Below, piece by piece: positions 35,594 to 44,103 of a stretch of DNA of 52,053 nt. The notes under the pieces are model-generated. The model was not told the DNA's origin and did no database searches. It saw only the letters and a program-made list of their open reading frames with translations. The DNA is from an uncultured Phascolarctobacterium sp. (GTDB lineage Bacteria > Bacillota > Negativicutes > Acidaminococcales > Acidaminococcaceae): assembly GCA_947589605.1 (NCBI GenBank), contig CANQBR010000008.1:1-52053 (forward strand), read 5' to 3'. The stretch's first letter is position 1. Each line of letters opens with the position of its first letter. Made by a program: the position numbers and the translations under genes.

Positions 35594-35962
35594 AGAGCAG
35601 CTCCTTTTCCTCTGTTCTTTTTTATTCTATCACAAAGCGGCTGCTTTGAGCAGGGAAAATCTTGCCGGGCTTCTCTCGGCGGCACCTTGCAAAAAATTTT
35701 CCGTCACTGCTTCTGCTCAGACTTCGGAGAAAACTTTTGCTGAAATTTTTTCACCGCTTCTTTTATGCGGACGTCGAGTCGGACTTTTCCCGCAAAATTT
35801 TTCATTGCCGCTTTTGAGAAGACTTCAGCGAAAACCTTTACTGCCGCTCTTTTCATCGCTGTCTTTTGCGGACGCGGACGGCTTTCTTCTCCGTGATTTT
35901 TTGCGGAGCTTTTCAAAAAAGAGCAAGGCGGCGGAGCTGCATGAATTTTTTTGGAAAAACTC
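35594..35962. other. Low-complexity intergenic region upstream of lgt and the tRNAs
   Basis: About 370 bases of T/C-rich degenerate repeat with recurring CCGCTTTT, GCGGACG and TTTTCCGC motifs, similar in style to 34080-34452. A weak TAGAAT -10 box for lgt lies near 35626-35631 (minus strand). No gene supported. Confidence 0.5.
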
Positions 35963-35991
35963 TTGTCAAAGCCGCTCTGCTCTGTTATAAT
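35963..35991 (+). promoter_or_regulatory. Promoter of the tRNA-Gln/tRNA-Glu operon
   Basis: -35 TTGTCA (35963-35968), 17-base spacer, -10 TATAAT (35986-35991). Confidence 0.9.
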
Positions 35992-36012
35992 TCTTAGTGT
36001 TGCGAAACAAAC

Positions 36013-36086
36013 TCCGGGATGGTGTAATGGTAGCACAAGTGACTCTGGATCATTCGGTCTGGGTTCGAGTCCTAGTCCCGGAGCCA
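36013..36086 (+). tRNA. tRNA-Gln (CTG anticodon)
   Basis: Acceptor TCCGGGA with TCCCGGA, anticodon loop CTCTGGA (anticodon CTG), T-loop GTTCGAGTC, encoded CCA. It could in principle misread UAG weakly, which is of interest for the amber codon in the porin gene. Confidence 0.93.
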
Positions 36087-36089
36087 TTC

Positions 36090-36164
36090 GGCGCTATGGT
36101 CAAGAGGCTAAGACGTCGCCCTCTCAAGGCGAAATCATGGGTTCGATTCCCATTAGCGCTACCA
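36090..36164 (+). tRNA. tRNA-Glu (CTC anticodon)
   Basis: Follows tRNA-Gln after 3 bases. Anticodon stem TCGCC/GGCGA with loop CTCTCAA (anticodon CTC), T-loop GTTCGATTC, encoded CCA. First acceptor pair is G-T. Confidence 0.93.
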
Positions 36165-36172
36165 AAAAATTC

Positions 36173-36200
36173 GGCTCGCCCCTCAGGGCGAGCCTTTTTT
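36173..36200 (+). terminator. Terminator of the tRNA-Gln/Glu operon
   Basis: Stem GGCTCGCCC/GGGCGAGCC with a CTCA loop and six Ts. Confidence 0.93.
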
Positions 36201-36444
36201 GTTGCCTTTTGCGGCGGTGCCTCTCGCTTTTTCGTCTTGTCTTTTGAGTCAGACAGTACACGCTTCTATCTCTGAACTTCTCCCGCATTTATATTTATCT
36301 CTGCCGGGGACAGCTCACGGTTTTATTTTGCTCTCTGCTCCGTCCTGCCGGCCTTTTTGACTTTATCCATAACGGAGATAGTCTGCCTCTTATACTTATA
36401 TGCCTGCTATTTGCGGCGACTGCTTCTCTTCTTTGAGCGTGGCC
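36201..36444. other. Spacer between two tRNA terminators
   Basis: About 240 bases of T/C-rich sequence. I see no gene, promoter or repeat of note in it. Confidence 0.5.
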
Positions 36445-36486
36445 CGCAAAAAAGCAACGGCCTGCTTCGCCGTGCGAAACAGGCCG
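36445..36486 (-). terminator. Terminator after tRNA-Ala
   Basis: Stem CGGCCTG/CAGGCCG (36459-36465 and 36480-36486) followed on the minus strand by TTGCTTTTTT. Confidence 0.85.
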
Positions 36487-36494
36487 ATCGTTTT

Positions 36495-36570
<76 letters not shown>

Positions 36571-36585
36571 GTAGCAGATAGGGTA

Positions 36586-36614
36586 ATTGTACCCTGTTTT
36601 CCGCTCTTTGTCAA
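36586..36614 (-). promoter_or_regulatory. Promoter of tRNA-Ala
   Basis: Consensus -35 TTGACA (36609-36614), 17-base spacer, -10 TACAAT (36586-36591), minus strand. Confidence 0.93.
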
Positions 36615-36633
36615 CACTTTTTTGCCGACGCTC

Positions 36634-37638
36634 TTATTTGATCACGCCGATCTCTTTGTAATATTTGGCTGCGCCGGGATGCAAAGGCAGGTTGGCGATA
36701 TCCACTACCGCATCGGCGGGCTTCAGGCCGGCCAGATTCTTCTGAGCTTTGCCCAATTCATCGATGTGCTCCCAGAAAGATTTGGTCAGTTTGTAAACGG
36801 TGTCTTCCGTAAGATCGTGACGGCAGAACATCACCATCTTGATGGCGCTGGTGGGCACTGCCTCCGGCTGATTGGGATAAGTTTTGGCAGGGATGGTGAA
36901 GCGGGCGTACCAGGGGTACTTCTTCTGCAAAGCGGCCAAGGTGGCGTCGTCGATGGGCAGCAGCCGGCAGTTGGCGGTGAGGGCCTGAGATACGGCTGCG
37001 GCAGGAGCGCCGCTCATGATCCAAGCGCCGTCGATGGTGCCGTTCTGCAGCATATCGGCAGCATGACCGAAGTCGATGAACTCGGCCTTGATGTCCTCGG
37101 GGAATTTCATGCCGAGGGTGGTGAAATGGTTCTGGCATTCTTCGTAAACGCTGGAGCCGGCAGCGGCCACGGCGAAATGTTTGCCCTTCACACCGGCCAG
37201 ATCTTTGATGCCGCTCTTATTGGTGACCACTACCTGATTGGGGTTCATGTAAAGGCCGGCGATGACCTTGATGTCCTTATAGGCATGGTCTTTGAAGCTG
37301 GCAGTGCCCTGCTGGCATTGCAGCACGTTGCTGCTGATGGCGATGGATACTTGAGCCTCGTTGGTGGATACCATGCCCAAGTTGGCGATGCCGCCGGCGC
37401 TGGCCTGGCTGCTGGCCTGCACGCCGGGCACGTTTTTGGTCCAGTTGTTGGTGATGGCCGCACCTACGGCATAAAGAGCGCCGCTGGCGCCGGCAGTGGG
37501 AAAGTTGATCTTCACTGCCTGAGCCTTATCGGCCTTGGGCGCTTCCTTTTTCTCACCGCCGCCGCACCCCAGGGTGAAGCCGGCTGCCATGGTGACCGCC
37601 AAAGCGGCCACAGTCAATTTTTTCCAACGCGAGATCAT
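36634..37638 (-). CDS. TAXI-family TRAP transporter solute receptor (lipoprotein), system 1
   Basis: 334 residues. Lipoprotein signal with lipobox TLGC at about 22-25 followed by a GGGEKKEAPK linker. The mature part shows the TAXI hallmarks: a start like INFPTAGASGALYAVG and repeated VSTNEAQVSIAISSN-type segments. It binds an unknown carboxylate outside the inner membrane and passes it to the fused permease encoded 72 bases upstream. A GC-rich hairpin in that gap (about 37680-37701) may stabilise the receptor message. Confidence 0.92.
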   Translation of the reverse strand: MISRWKKLTVAALAVTMAAGFTLGCGGGEKKEAPKADKAQAVKINFPTAGASGALYAVGAAITNNWTKNVPGVQASSQASAGGIANLGMVSTNEAQVSIAISSNVLQCQQGTASFKDHAYKDIKVIAGLYMNPNQVVVTNKSGIKDLAGVKGKHFAVAAAGSSVYEECQNHFTTLGMKFPEDIKAEFIDFGHAADMLQNGTIDGAWIMSGAPAAAVSQALTANCRLLPIDDATLAALQKKYPWYARFTIPAKTYPNQPEAVPTSAIKMVMFCRHDLTEDTVYKLTKSFWEHIDELGKAQKNLAGLKPADAVVDIANLPLHPGAAKYYKEIGVIK

Positions 37639-37710
37639 GATCTTCCTCTCCTTATCCTTGATATAAATATTTATCAGCAGGCCCCCCGCAAAGGGGCCTT
37701 TGCTTACCCA

Positions 37711-39663
37711 TCAAAGAGCAGCCGCTGCCTTGCGGCGGCGGAAGAACTGCCAGAGCAGCACGGCGGCCAAGACGGCGATGCCTATCACATCCGTCATCAG
37801 CCCGGGGTAAAGAAGGGTCGGGGCTATAGCGATGAGCAAGGCCCTCTCCAAGAGGCCGCAACGGCACAGCAGCCAGCCTTCCAGCCCTGCCACCAGGCCC
37901 AAAGTGCCCAGCATGGCGGTGAAAACGCTCCATAAAGTGGTGCCGAGGCCGACGCCTTCGGCCACGCCGATCAAAAGCACCGGGTTATCCAAAAAGAAGA
38001 AGGGGATGATGAAGCCGATGATGCCCAAACGCATGGCCCACAGCCCCGTTTTTGTCTGGTCGGAGCCGGCGATGCCCGAGGCCACATAGGCGCTGATGGC
38101 CACCGGAGGCGTGATGTTGGACAGACAAGCGTAAATGAGGCAGAACATGTGACTGGTGAGAGGCAGCACGCCGGCGTCGATGAGCACCGGCACCGCCACC
38201 GCCTGCACGATGACGTAGGCGGCCACCCCCGGCACGCCCATGCCCAAGATGGTAGACATGATCATCACCAAAAGGCCCGTCAGATAGATGTTGTTGTTCT
38301 CCACCAAATAGAGGATCAAATAGCCCATGTTCAGGCCCATGCTGGTCAAAGTGACGGTGCCGATGATGACGCCGATGATGACGCAGCACACGCCTACGGA
38401 GATGGCTCCTTTAGCCCCTTCCACCGTGGCATCCAAAATGATGCGGGGCGTCATGCGGGTCTCTTTGCGCAGCCAGCTGGCGGCAAAAGTGCCGAAGATC
38501 GAAAATACAGCCGCATAAAGAGGAGTGTAGCCGGCGAACATCAGCCCGATGAGCATGACCAGAGGGATGACCAGATGCCCCTGTTTCTTGACGACCTCCA
38601 TGGCCTGAGGGATGTTTTCTTTGGAAAGGCCCGAAAGCCCCAGCCGCATGGCCTCAAAGTGCACCGCCAGCAGCAGGCCGAAGTAATAGAGCAAAGCGGG
38701 CACGATGGCCGCCAGCATCACCAGCGTGTAGCTGAGGCCCAAAAATTCCGCCATCACGAAGCCCACGGCCCCCATGATGGGCGGGCAGAACTGGCCGCCG
38801 GTAGAGGCCACCGCTTCCACCGCCGCCGCAAAATCTTTTTTGTAGCCGGTGCGTTTCATCAAAGGGATGGTGATGGTGCCGGTGGTGGCCACGTTGGCCA
38901 CGGCGCTGCCGTTGATCATCCCCATGAGGGCAGAGGCCAGCACCGCCACTTTCGCCGGGCCGCCCGGGGTCTGCCCCACCAAAGTGAGAGAGAAATCGTT
39001 GATGAATTTGGAAAAGCCGCTGTATTTCAAATAGGAGCCGAAGAGCACGAAGAGGAAGATATAGGTGGCCGAAACGCCGATGCCCGTGCCCAAAACGCCC
39101 TGAGTCCCCCAAAATTGGGTGATCAGCACCCGCCGCAAGGTGAAGCCGTTGTGGCCCAAGTAACCGGGCAGGTAGGCGCCGAACCAGTTGTAGGCCAAAA
39201 AGAGCAGAGCCAAAAGAGCCAAGTTGCCGCTGGCCCGCCGGGCCGCTTCGAAGACCATCAAGAGGGCCGCGCCGGCGATGACGGTCTCAAAGTCGCTGAT
39301 GCGGCCGCCGGTCATGGCGATGCGGTCGTAATTGAAGATCAAATAGAGAAAACAGCCGCTGCTCAAAAGTATGCAAAGGCTGTCCCAAAGAGGCGGCATA
39401 CGGCGCCGCCGTTTTTCTTTTTTATAGGTGGGAAGGAGCAAAAAGGTGAAAAGCAGCAGAAAGATGCAATGGATGGCCCTAAGGTCCACGGCGCTGATGG
39501 CCCCCAAAGTGGTGAAGTAGACCTGAAAAGCCGCCCACAGGCACAATAAAACTACGATGACCTTGGCCATGGGGCCATCGTAGCTGCGCATCCTGGCGTC
39601 CGCTTCTTTTTCTTCCAACAAGGCCTGAGCCTTTTCATCCAAATTTTCCCGTTGCGCTTCCAT
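37711..39663 (-). CDS. TRAP transporter fused permease (DctQM type), system 1
   Basis: 650 residues with many membrane helices. The N-terminal third matches the small DctQ subunit, the rest the large DctM subunit (GMINGSAVANVATTGTITIPLM and VGMVPG-like segments such as GMGVPGVAAYVIV). Works with a TAXI receptor as a Na+-driven solute importer. First gene of a two-gene operon with its receptor. Confidence 0.93.
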   Translation of the reverse strand: MEAQRENLDEKAQALLEEKEADARMRSYDGPMAKVIVVLLCLWAAFQVYFTTLGAISAVDLRAIHCIFLLLFTFLLLPTYKKEKRRRRMPPLWDSLCILLSSGCFLYLIFNYDRIAMTGGRISDFETVIAGAALLMVFEAARRASGNLALLALLFLAYNWFGAYLPGYLGHNGFTLRRVLITQFWGTQGVLGTGIGVSATYIFLFVLFGSYLKYSGFSKFINDFSLTLVGQTPGGPAKVAVLASALMGMINGSAVANVATTGTITIPLMKRTGYKKDFAAAVEAVASTGGQFCPPIMGAVGFVMAEFLGLSYTLVMLAAIVPALLYYFGLLLAVHFEAMRLGLSGLSKENIPQAMEVVKKQGHLVIPLVMLIGLMFAGYTPLYAAVFSIFGTFAASWLRKETRMTPRIILDATVEGAKGAISVGVCCVIIGVIIGTVTLTSMGLNMGYLILYLVENNNIYLTGLLVMIMSTILGMGVPGVAAYVIVQAVAVPVLIDAGVLPLTSHMFCLIYACLSNITPPVAISAYVASGIAGSDQTKTGLWAMRLGIIGFIIPFFFLDNPVLLIGVAEGVGLGTTLWSVFTAMLGTLGLVAGLEGWLLCRCGLLERALLIAIAPTLLYPGLMTDVIGIAVLAAVLLWQFFRRRKAAAAL

Positions 39664-39710
39664 CCTACCCTGCTCCTCTGCGGCGAAACTTCTGCGAAGG
39701 TCGCTCTACC

Positions 39711-39739
39711 ATTATACACTATTTCCCCGCACATTTCAC
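39711..39739 (-). promoter_or_regulatory. Promoter of TRAP system 1
   Basis: -35 GTGAAA (39734-39739), 17-base spacer, -10 TATAAT (39711-39716), minus strand. Confidence 0.75.
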
Positions 39740-39849
39740 AAAAATTTTATTTTTTAAATTCTTTGCTCCCGCAGCCTCCGCCGCATCAAAAAGAGCGTGG
39801 GGTTTTGCCTTTTCGCGGCAAACTTTTTTTCTCGATCGGCGCAGGCGGG

Positions 39850-39888
39850 GAAGAGAAAAGACCCGCCGCAAAGAAACAGCGACGGGTC
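39850..39888 (-). terminator. Terminator of TRAP system 2 (bidirectional)
   Basis: 10-bp stem GACCCGTCGC/GCGGCGGGTC (39860-39888, one wobble) followed on the minus strand by TTTTCTCTTC; on the plus strand a T-run also follows. Confidence 0.8.
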
Positions 39889-39914
39889 GAATTTTTTGAC
39901 TGTGAGTTTTTGCC

Positions 39915-41888
39915 TTAAGCCTTGGCTTTTTTCGCCTTTCTGGTTTGGAGCAGATAGAGGCCCACTAAGCATACGATGCCCAGAACGTCGGTCTCGATGC
40001 CGGGGCGCATCAAAGCCAGCGCACCCACGGTGATGATGATGCGCAGCCACCAGCTCACCCAAGTGCGGAAGTAGCCTTCCACTGCCACACCGATGAGGAA
40101 GACGCCGATGCAGGCGGTGATGGTCACCCAAATGCCCTCCAGCAAAGTCGTGTCGATCAGCATCAGCTGCGGCGCATAGACGAACATGAAGGGAACGATG
40201 AAGCCGGCGATAGCCAGTTTCACCGAAGCCACGCCCGTCTTCATGGCGTCGCCGCCGCTGAGGCCCGCAGCCGCGAAGGAAGCCAAAGCCACCGGCGGCG
40301 TTAGGTTGGCGAACATCGCATAATAGAAGGAGAACATATGAGCGGCGCCGGCGGAGATCCCCAACTTGCCCAAAGCGGGAGCCGCGATGGAAGCGGTGAT
40401 GATGTAAGCCGGGATGCTGGGCAGGCCCATGCCCAAGATCATGCAGGTGATCATGGTGAACACCAGCGTGAAGAGGATGCTGGTCTGGCCCAAAGAGATG
40501 ATGGTGTTGGCCATGGTCAGGCCGAAACCGGTCTTGGAAGATACGCCGATGATGATGCCCACGCAGGCGCAGGCGATGGCCACGGACACCGTTTGTTTGG
40601 CGCCGTCGGCCAAGGCATCGACGAAGCTCCTCAGGCTCATGCGGGTGCTCTTGCTCAACTGAGCCACCACTACCGTGACGGCGATGGTGCAAACAGCGGA
40701 GAAGATAACGGTGGTGCCGGAGAAGAAGAGCATGTAGAGAAGGAAGGCCACGGGGATCAGCAAATGGCCCTGCCGCTTCATAACGACGCCGGCCTTAGGC
40801 AGCTGATCTCTGGGCAGACCTTCCAGCCCGTCTTTGCTGGCCCGCAGCTGCACCTGGATGATGATGCCCAAATAGTAGAGCAAGGCAGGCACGGCGGCCC
40901 AGATGATGATCTGAGAATATTTCACGCTGAGCATCTCCGCCATGATGAAGGCGGCGGCGCCCATGATGGGGGGCAGCAGCTGCCCGCCTACGGAGGCGGC
41001 CGATTCTACCGCGCCGGCAAATTCTTTGCTGTAGCCGATCTTCTTCATCAAGGGGATGGTGAAGGCGCCGGTGGTCACCACGTTGGCTACGGCGCTGCCG
41101 TTGATGGAGCCCAAGAAGCCGGAAGCGATGACCGATACTTTGGCGGGACCGCCCTTAGTGCTGCCGGCCAAGGCCAGAGCGATATCGTTGAAGAACTGGC
41201 CCATGCCGCATTTTTGCATCACGCAGCCGAAGAGGATGAAAAGGAAAATATAGCTGGCCGCTACATCCACCGACGTGCCGTAGATGCCTTCGGTGTTGGC
41301 GAAGAGATGGTTGGAAAGATCCAGCCAGGTGTAGCCGCGGTGCATGAACATGCCGGGCATGGAGCGCCCGAACAGACCGTAGGCGATGAAGATGAGGCTG
41401 AGGATGGTGAGAGCGTTGCCGCTGACACGGCGGGAAGCCTCTAAGACCAAAACCACCAAGATGGTGGCCATCACCATATCGGTCGTGCTGGCGTTGCCCG
41501 CTCTTTCTACCACGCCCATGTAGTCGGTGTACATGTAGATGGGCGCCAAGAGCGACAGCGCGATCAGGAGCCAATCTACGATCGTCGGTCTCTTTTTATT
41601 CGACTTGGAATAAAAAGGATACATCATGAAGGCCATGCCCAACATCATGGCGACGTGGATGGCCCTATGTACCAGCACCAAGGGGCCGCCGAAGGTGGCC
41701 ACATAGAGGTGATAGAGGGACACTAAAACACAGATAACGTAAAAAAGTTTTTTCGTGAAGCCTGTCAGGACTCTGGTAGCGGACTCTTTGTCCAGCTTAC
41801 GCATGATCTGTTCGCCCTTTTCTATGGCTTCACGGGCCTCGGCGGAGTCGGCCGCATCTAACGATATGGTCTTTTTTTCTTCCTCCAC
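39915..41888 (-). CDS. TRAP transporter fused permease (DctQM type), system 2
   Basis: 657 residues, a paralogue of the permease at 37711. Contains the same GSINGSAVANVVTTGAFTIPL-type signature (shortened: NGSAVANVVTTGAFTIP) and GMGLPSIPAYI. It starts with GTG; the stop TAG of the DUF1850 gene overlaps that codon by one base (TAGTG), so translation is coupled. C-terminus rich in lysine. Confidence 0.93.
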   Translation of the reverse strand: MEEEKKTISLDAADSAEAREAIEKGEQIMRKLDKESATRVLTGFTKKLFYVICVLVSLYHLYVATFGGPLVLVHRAIHVAMMLGMAFMMYPFYSKSNKKRPTIVDWLLIALSLLAPIYMYTDYMGVVERAGNASTTDMVMATILVVLVLEASRRVSGNALTILSLIFIAYGLFGRSMPGMFMHRGYTWLDLSNHLFANTEGIYGTSVDVAASYIFLFILFGCVMQKCGMGQFFNDIALALAGSTKGGPAKVSVIASGFLGSINGSAVANVVTTGAFTIPLMKKIGYSKEFAGAVESAASVGGQLLPPIMGAAAFIMAEMLSVKYSQIIIWAAVPALLYYLGIIIQVQLRASKDGLEGLPRDQLPKAGVVMKRQGHLLIPVAFLLYMLFFSGTTVIFSAVCTIAVTVVVAQLSKSTRMSLRSFVDALADGAKQTVSVAIACACVGIIIGVSSKTGFGLTMANTIISLGQTSILFTLVFTMITCMILGMGLPSIPAYIITASIAAPALGKLGISAGAAHMFSFYYAMFANLTPPVALASFAAAGLSGGDAMKTGVASVKLAIAGFIVPFMFVYAPQLMLIDTTLLEGIWVTITACIGVFLIGVAVEGYFRTWVSWWLRIIITVGALALMRPGIETDVLGIVCLVGLYLLQTRKAKKAKA

Positions 41889-42367
41889 TACGATCCCCCT
41901 CTCTCGATTTTCAAAACAAGACGCTCGTGCTCCGGCAGATCTTTGCCGGTGGTGAGCAAAACATCATTGACCTTTATATCTCTGGTGGCGAAATGGGAAT
42001 TGATCCAGTCGAACTGCCGGAACTCCTGCCCTATATCCTCCATAAAGATCAGGCCGTTCTCTATCCTCACCTTTTTACCCTTGTTCTCGGGTATGCCGGC
42101 ACCGAAAGCCGGGAAGGAGATGGTGTCCAGCATCAAGGTGTAGTCTTCCGTCACATGGTAATACTCGTGCCAAGGGATCTTCTCCAGAGAGTGCACCCAC
42201 CCGAAGAAGAGCCTGTCGCCCGGTTTTACGGAAGTTTCTGCGTAGACTTGTTTCGTCTTGTAGTCGTAAATTTTTAAATGCCGCTCCGGCATCAGCAGCT
42301 GCCGGGCAAAAAACCCGGCAGCCAGCACGAATACCAGAGCAGCAAGAAGCAGTGACTTACGCTTCAT
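41888..42367 (-). CDS. DUF1850 protein of a TAXI-TRAP operon
   Basis: 159 residues with an N-terminal membrane anchor (LLLAALVFVLAAGFFARQLL region, about 5-24) and a small beta-rich outer domain (FFGWVHSLEKIPWHEYY is typical). DUF1850 proteins are regularly encoded between TAXI receptors and fused permeases, and are thought to help the transporter. Exactly this context is seen here. Role not established. Confidence 0.88.
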   Translation of the reverse strand: MKRKSLLLAALVFVLAAGFFARQLLMPERHLKIYDYKTKQVYAETSVKPGDRLFFGWVHSLEKIPWHEYYHVTEDYTLMLDTISFPAFGAGIPENKGKKVRIENGLIFMEDIGQEFRQFDWINSHFATRDIKVNDVLLTTGKDLPEHERLVLKIERGGS

Positions 42368-42405
42368 TCTTCGCTGTTTTGATCACACGGGCACACAGCA
42401 CGCTC

Positions 42406-43413
42406 TTACAGCATGCCTTTCTCTTTGTAGTACTTCTCGGCACCGGGATGAAGTTTGATGGAAGTGCCCTTGATGCCGCGCAGAGCGGTGGCAGGGGTGA
42501 TCTCCTTCTTGGCGGTGGCGTGAGAAGCGCCGATGGTAGCGAGGCCCTTTTCGGAATAGAAGCCGCTCACCAGATCGTAAACTACATCGTCAGACAGTTT
42601 TTCGGAAACCAGCATGATGTTCATAACTGCTGCGGTAGTGGTGTCGGTCTTGGTGTCATAAGCTTCTTTGGGGATCTTCCACTCAACATAGAAGGGGTAC
42701 TTCTTGATGAGGTTCTTCAAAGCTTCGCCTTCCACGGGAACGAACACGATCTCTTTGGTGGTGCCCAGTTCTTTGATGGTGGCGTTGCCCAGACCGGAAG
42801 TTACGAAAGCAACATCGCACTGACCGTTTTTGATCTGGCCGATGGCTTCGCCGTAAGACAGGTAGTCCACCTTGGCATCTTTATAGGTCATGCCGTGAGC
42901 TTCGAACATCATGCGAGCATTCAGCTCAACGCCGGAGTTGGGAGCGCCTACGCCCACTCTCTTGCCTTTCATGTCGGTGAATTTCTTGATGCCGCTGTCG
43001 CTGGTGGTAACGATCTGGCATACGTTAGGCCACAGGCCCATCATGGCCCGCAGATCGGTAGCCTTGGGTTTGCCTTCGAAAGCGCCGAAACCTTCGATAG
43101 CTTGGATAACGGAGTCGCTCATGGCGATGGCCAACTCGCCTTTGCCGCTGCGGATAGCGTTGATGTTCTCAACGGTAGCGCCGGTAGCGGTAGCGGAAGT
43201 TTTGTAGCCCATCTCGCCTACAGCCTTGGAGAAAGCGCCGCCGATGGGGAAGTAAATGCCGCTGGTGGGACCGGTGAGCACGGTGATGTACTCTTTGCTG
43301 CGGTCGATCTTCGCAGCGCCCTTATCGGCCTTCTTCTCGTCGCCGCCGCCGCAACCTGCTGCCAGCAGGGCGGCACAAGCCATAGCAGTTAAAACAGAGA
43401 CAAATTTTTTCAT
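42406..43413 (-). CDS. TAXI-family TRAP transporter solute receptor (lipoprotein), system 2
   Basis: 335 residues. Signal peptide with lipobox LAAGC and a GGGDEKK linker. TAXI-type core: LTGPTSGIYFPIGGAFSKAV and RVGVGAPNSGVELNA. First gene of a three-gene operon (receptor, DUF1850, permease). Start at 43411-43413 has AAAGGAGG upstream; the longer frame would add 73 residues with no signal-peptide sense. Substrate unknown; known TAXI receptors bind dicarboxylates such as glutamate or 2-oxoglutarate. Confidence 0.93.
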   Translation of the reverse strand: MKKFVSVLTAMACAALLAAGCGGGDEKKADKGAAKIDRSKEYITVLTGPTSGIYFPIGGAFSKAVGEMGYKTSATATGATVENINAIRSGKGELAIAMSDSVIQAIEGFGAFEGKPKATDLRAMMGLWPNVCQIVTTSDSGIKKFTDMKGKRVGVGAPNSGVELNARMMFEAHGMTYKDAKVDYLSYGEAIGQIKNGQCDVAFVTSGLGNATIKELGTTKEIVFVPVEGEALKNLIKKYPFYVEWKIPKEAYDTKTDTTTAAVMNIMLVSEKLSDDVVYDLVSGFYSEKGLATIGASHATAKKEITPATALRGIKGTSIKLHPGAEKYYKEKGML

Positions 43414-43544
43414 TGTGTTTCCTCCTTTTCTTAAAGCCGGGATGAAAATAAAAGACACAATACGATTTTGAAATTCTACAACGACACCCCCCATTCCTGC
43501 CTTTATGACAATATTGTGAAAATATTTTGACCGCTCTCCTCCGT

Positions 43545-43584
43545 AAAAAGGCAAAAGGCGGCCACGCTTTTCAGCGCGACCGCC
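43545..43584 (-). terminator. Terminator of the dapF-dapL operon
   Basis: 12-bp stem GGCGGTCGCGCT/AGCGTGGCCGCC (43557-43584, loop GAAA) followed on the minus strand by TTTTGCCTTTTT. Confidence 0.9.
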
Positions 43585-43652
43585 GTTGGTCGTACTTTGC
43601 CTGCCCGGCCCTGAGCCGGTATTTTTTTGCAAAAGGAGCTCGGTTGCGAACT

Positions 43653-44084
43653 TTACTTGCCCTGCTCTTGGCCTGCCGGGGCCTGCTTGGGAGTTTGGAG
43701 CAGATCGAAGCGGAAGAGCAGCGGTTTATTCTTCACCAATCTGAAATAGAAAACGTAGCCGGCCGTGGGATCTTTTTCGAAGTGGGCCTGATATTGCAAA
43801 ATATCCGCGTCGTCCAACTTCTCGATGATCCGCAAAGTGGTGCTTTGCAAAGCGCCCAAGTTGGTGCCCACCAGCTCTCTGAATTTTTCGAAATTCTCTT
43901 CTTTGAATTCCTCTTTCAATTCGTCGTGGAGGATGGGAGCTACGTCCTTATACTTGGTGGCCGTAAGGAATCTATCCACGGCTGCCGCCTCGGCATCCAA
44001 AACAGTGCCCAAAGGAGCCGCCGCGCAAAGGGAGCACAGGCCCATAAGAACTGCGAAAAAGAAAGTCAAAAATGTTTTTTTCAT
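43653..44084 (-). CDS. Secreted protein of unknown function (DUF3887-like)
   Basis: 143 residues with a cleavable signal peptide (LTFFFAVLMGLCSLCAAA, cut probably after AAA near 23). The mature part is a small alpha/beta domain (FLTATKYKDVAPILHDELKEEF then KFRELVG) that looks like DUF3887-type domains; this is a weak match by eye. It ends in a Q/P-rich tail. It lies 19 bases after dapL in the same operon. Confidence 0.65.
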   Translation of the reverse strand: MKKTFLTFFFAVLMGLCSLCAAAPLGTVLDAEAAAVDRFLTATKYKDVAPILHDELKEEFKEENFEKFRELVGTNLGALQSTTLRIIEKLDDADILQYQAHFEKDPTAGYVFYFRLVKNKPLLFRFDLLQTPKQAPAGQEQGK

Positions 44085-44103
44085 CGGTACTTACCTCCCT
44101 ATG

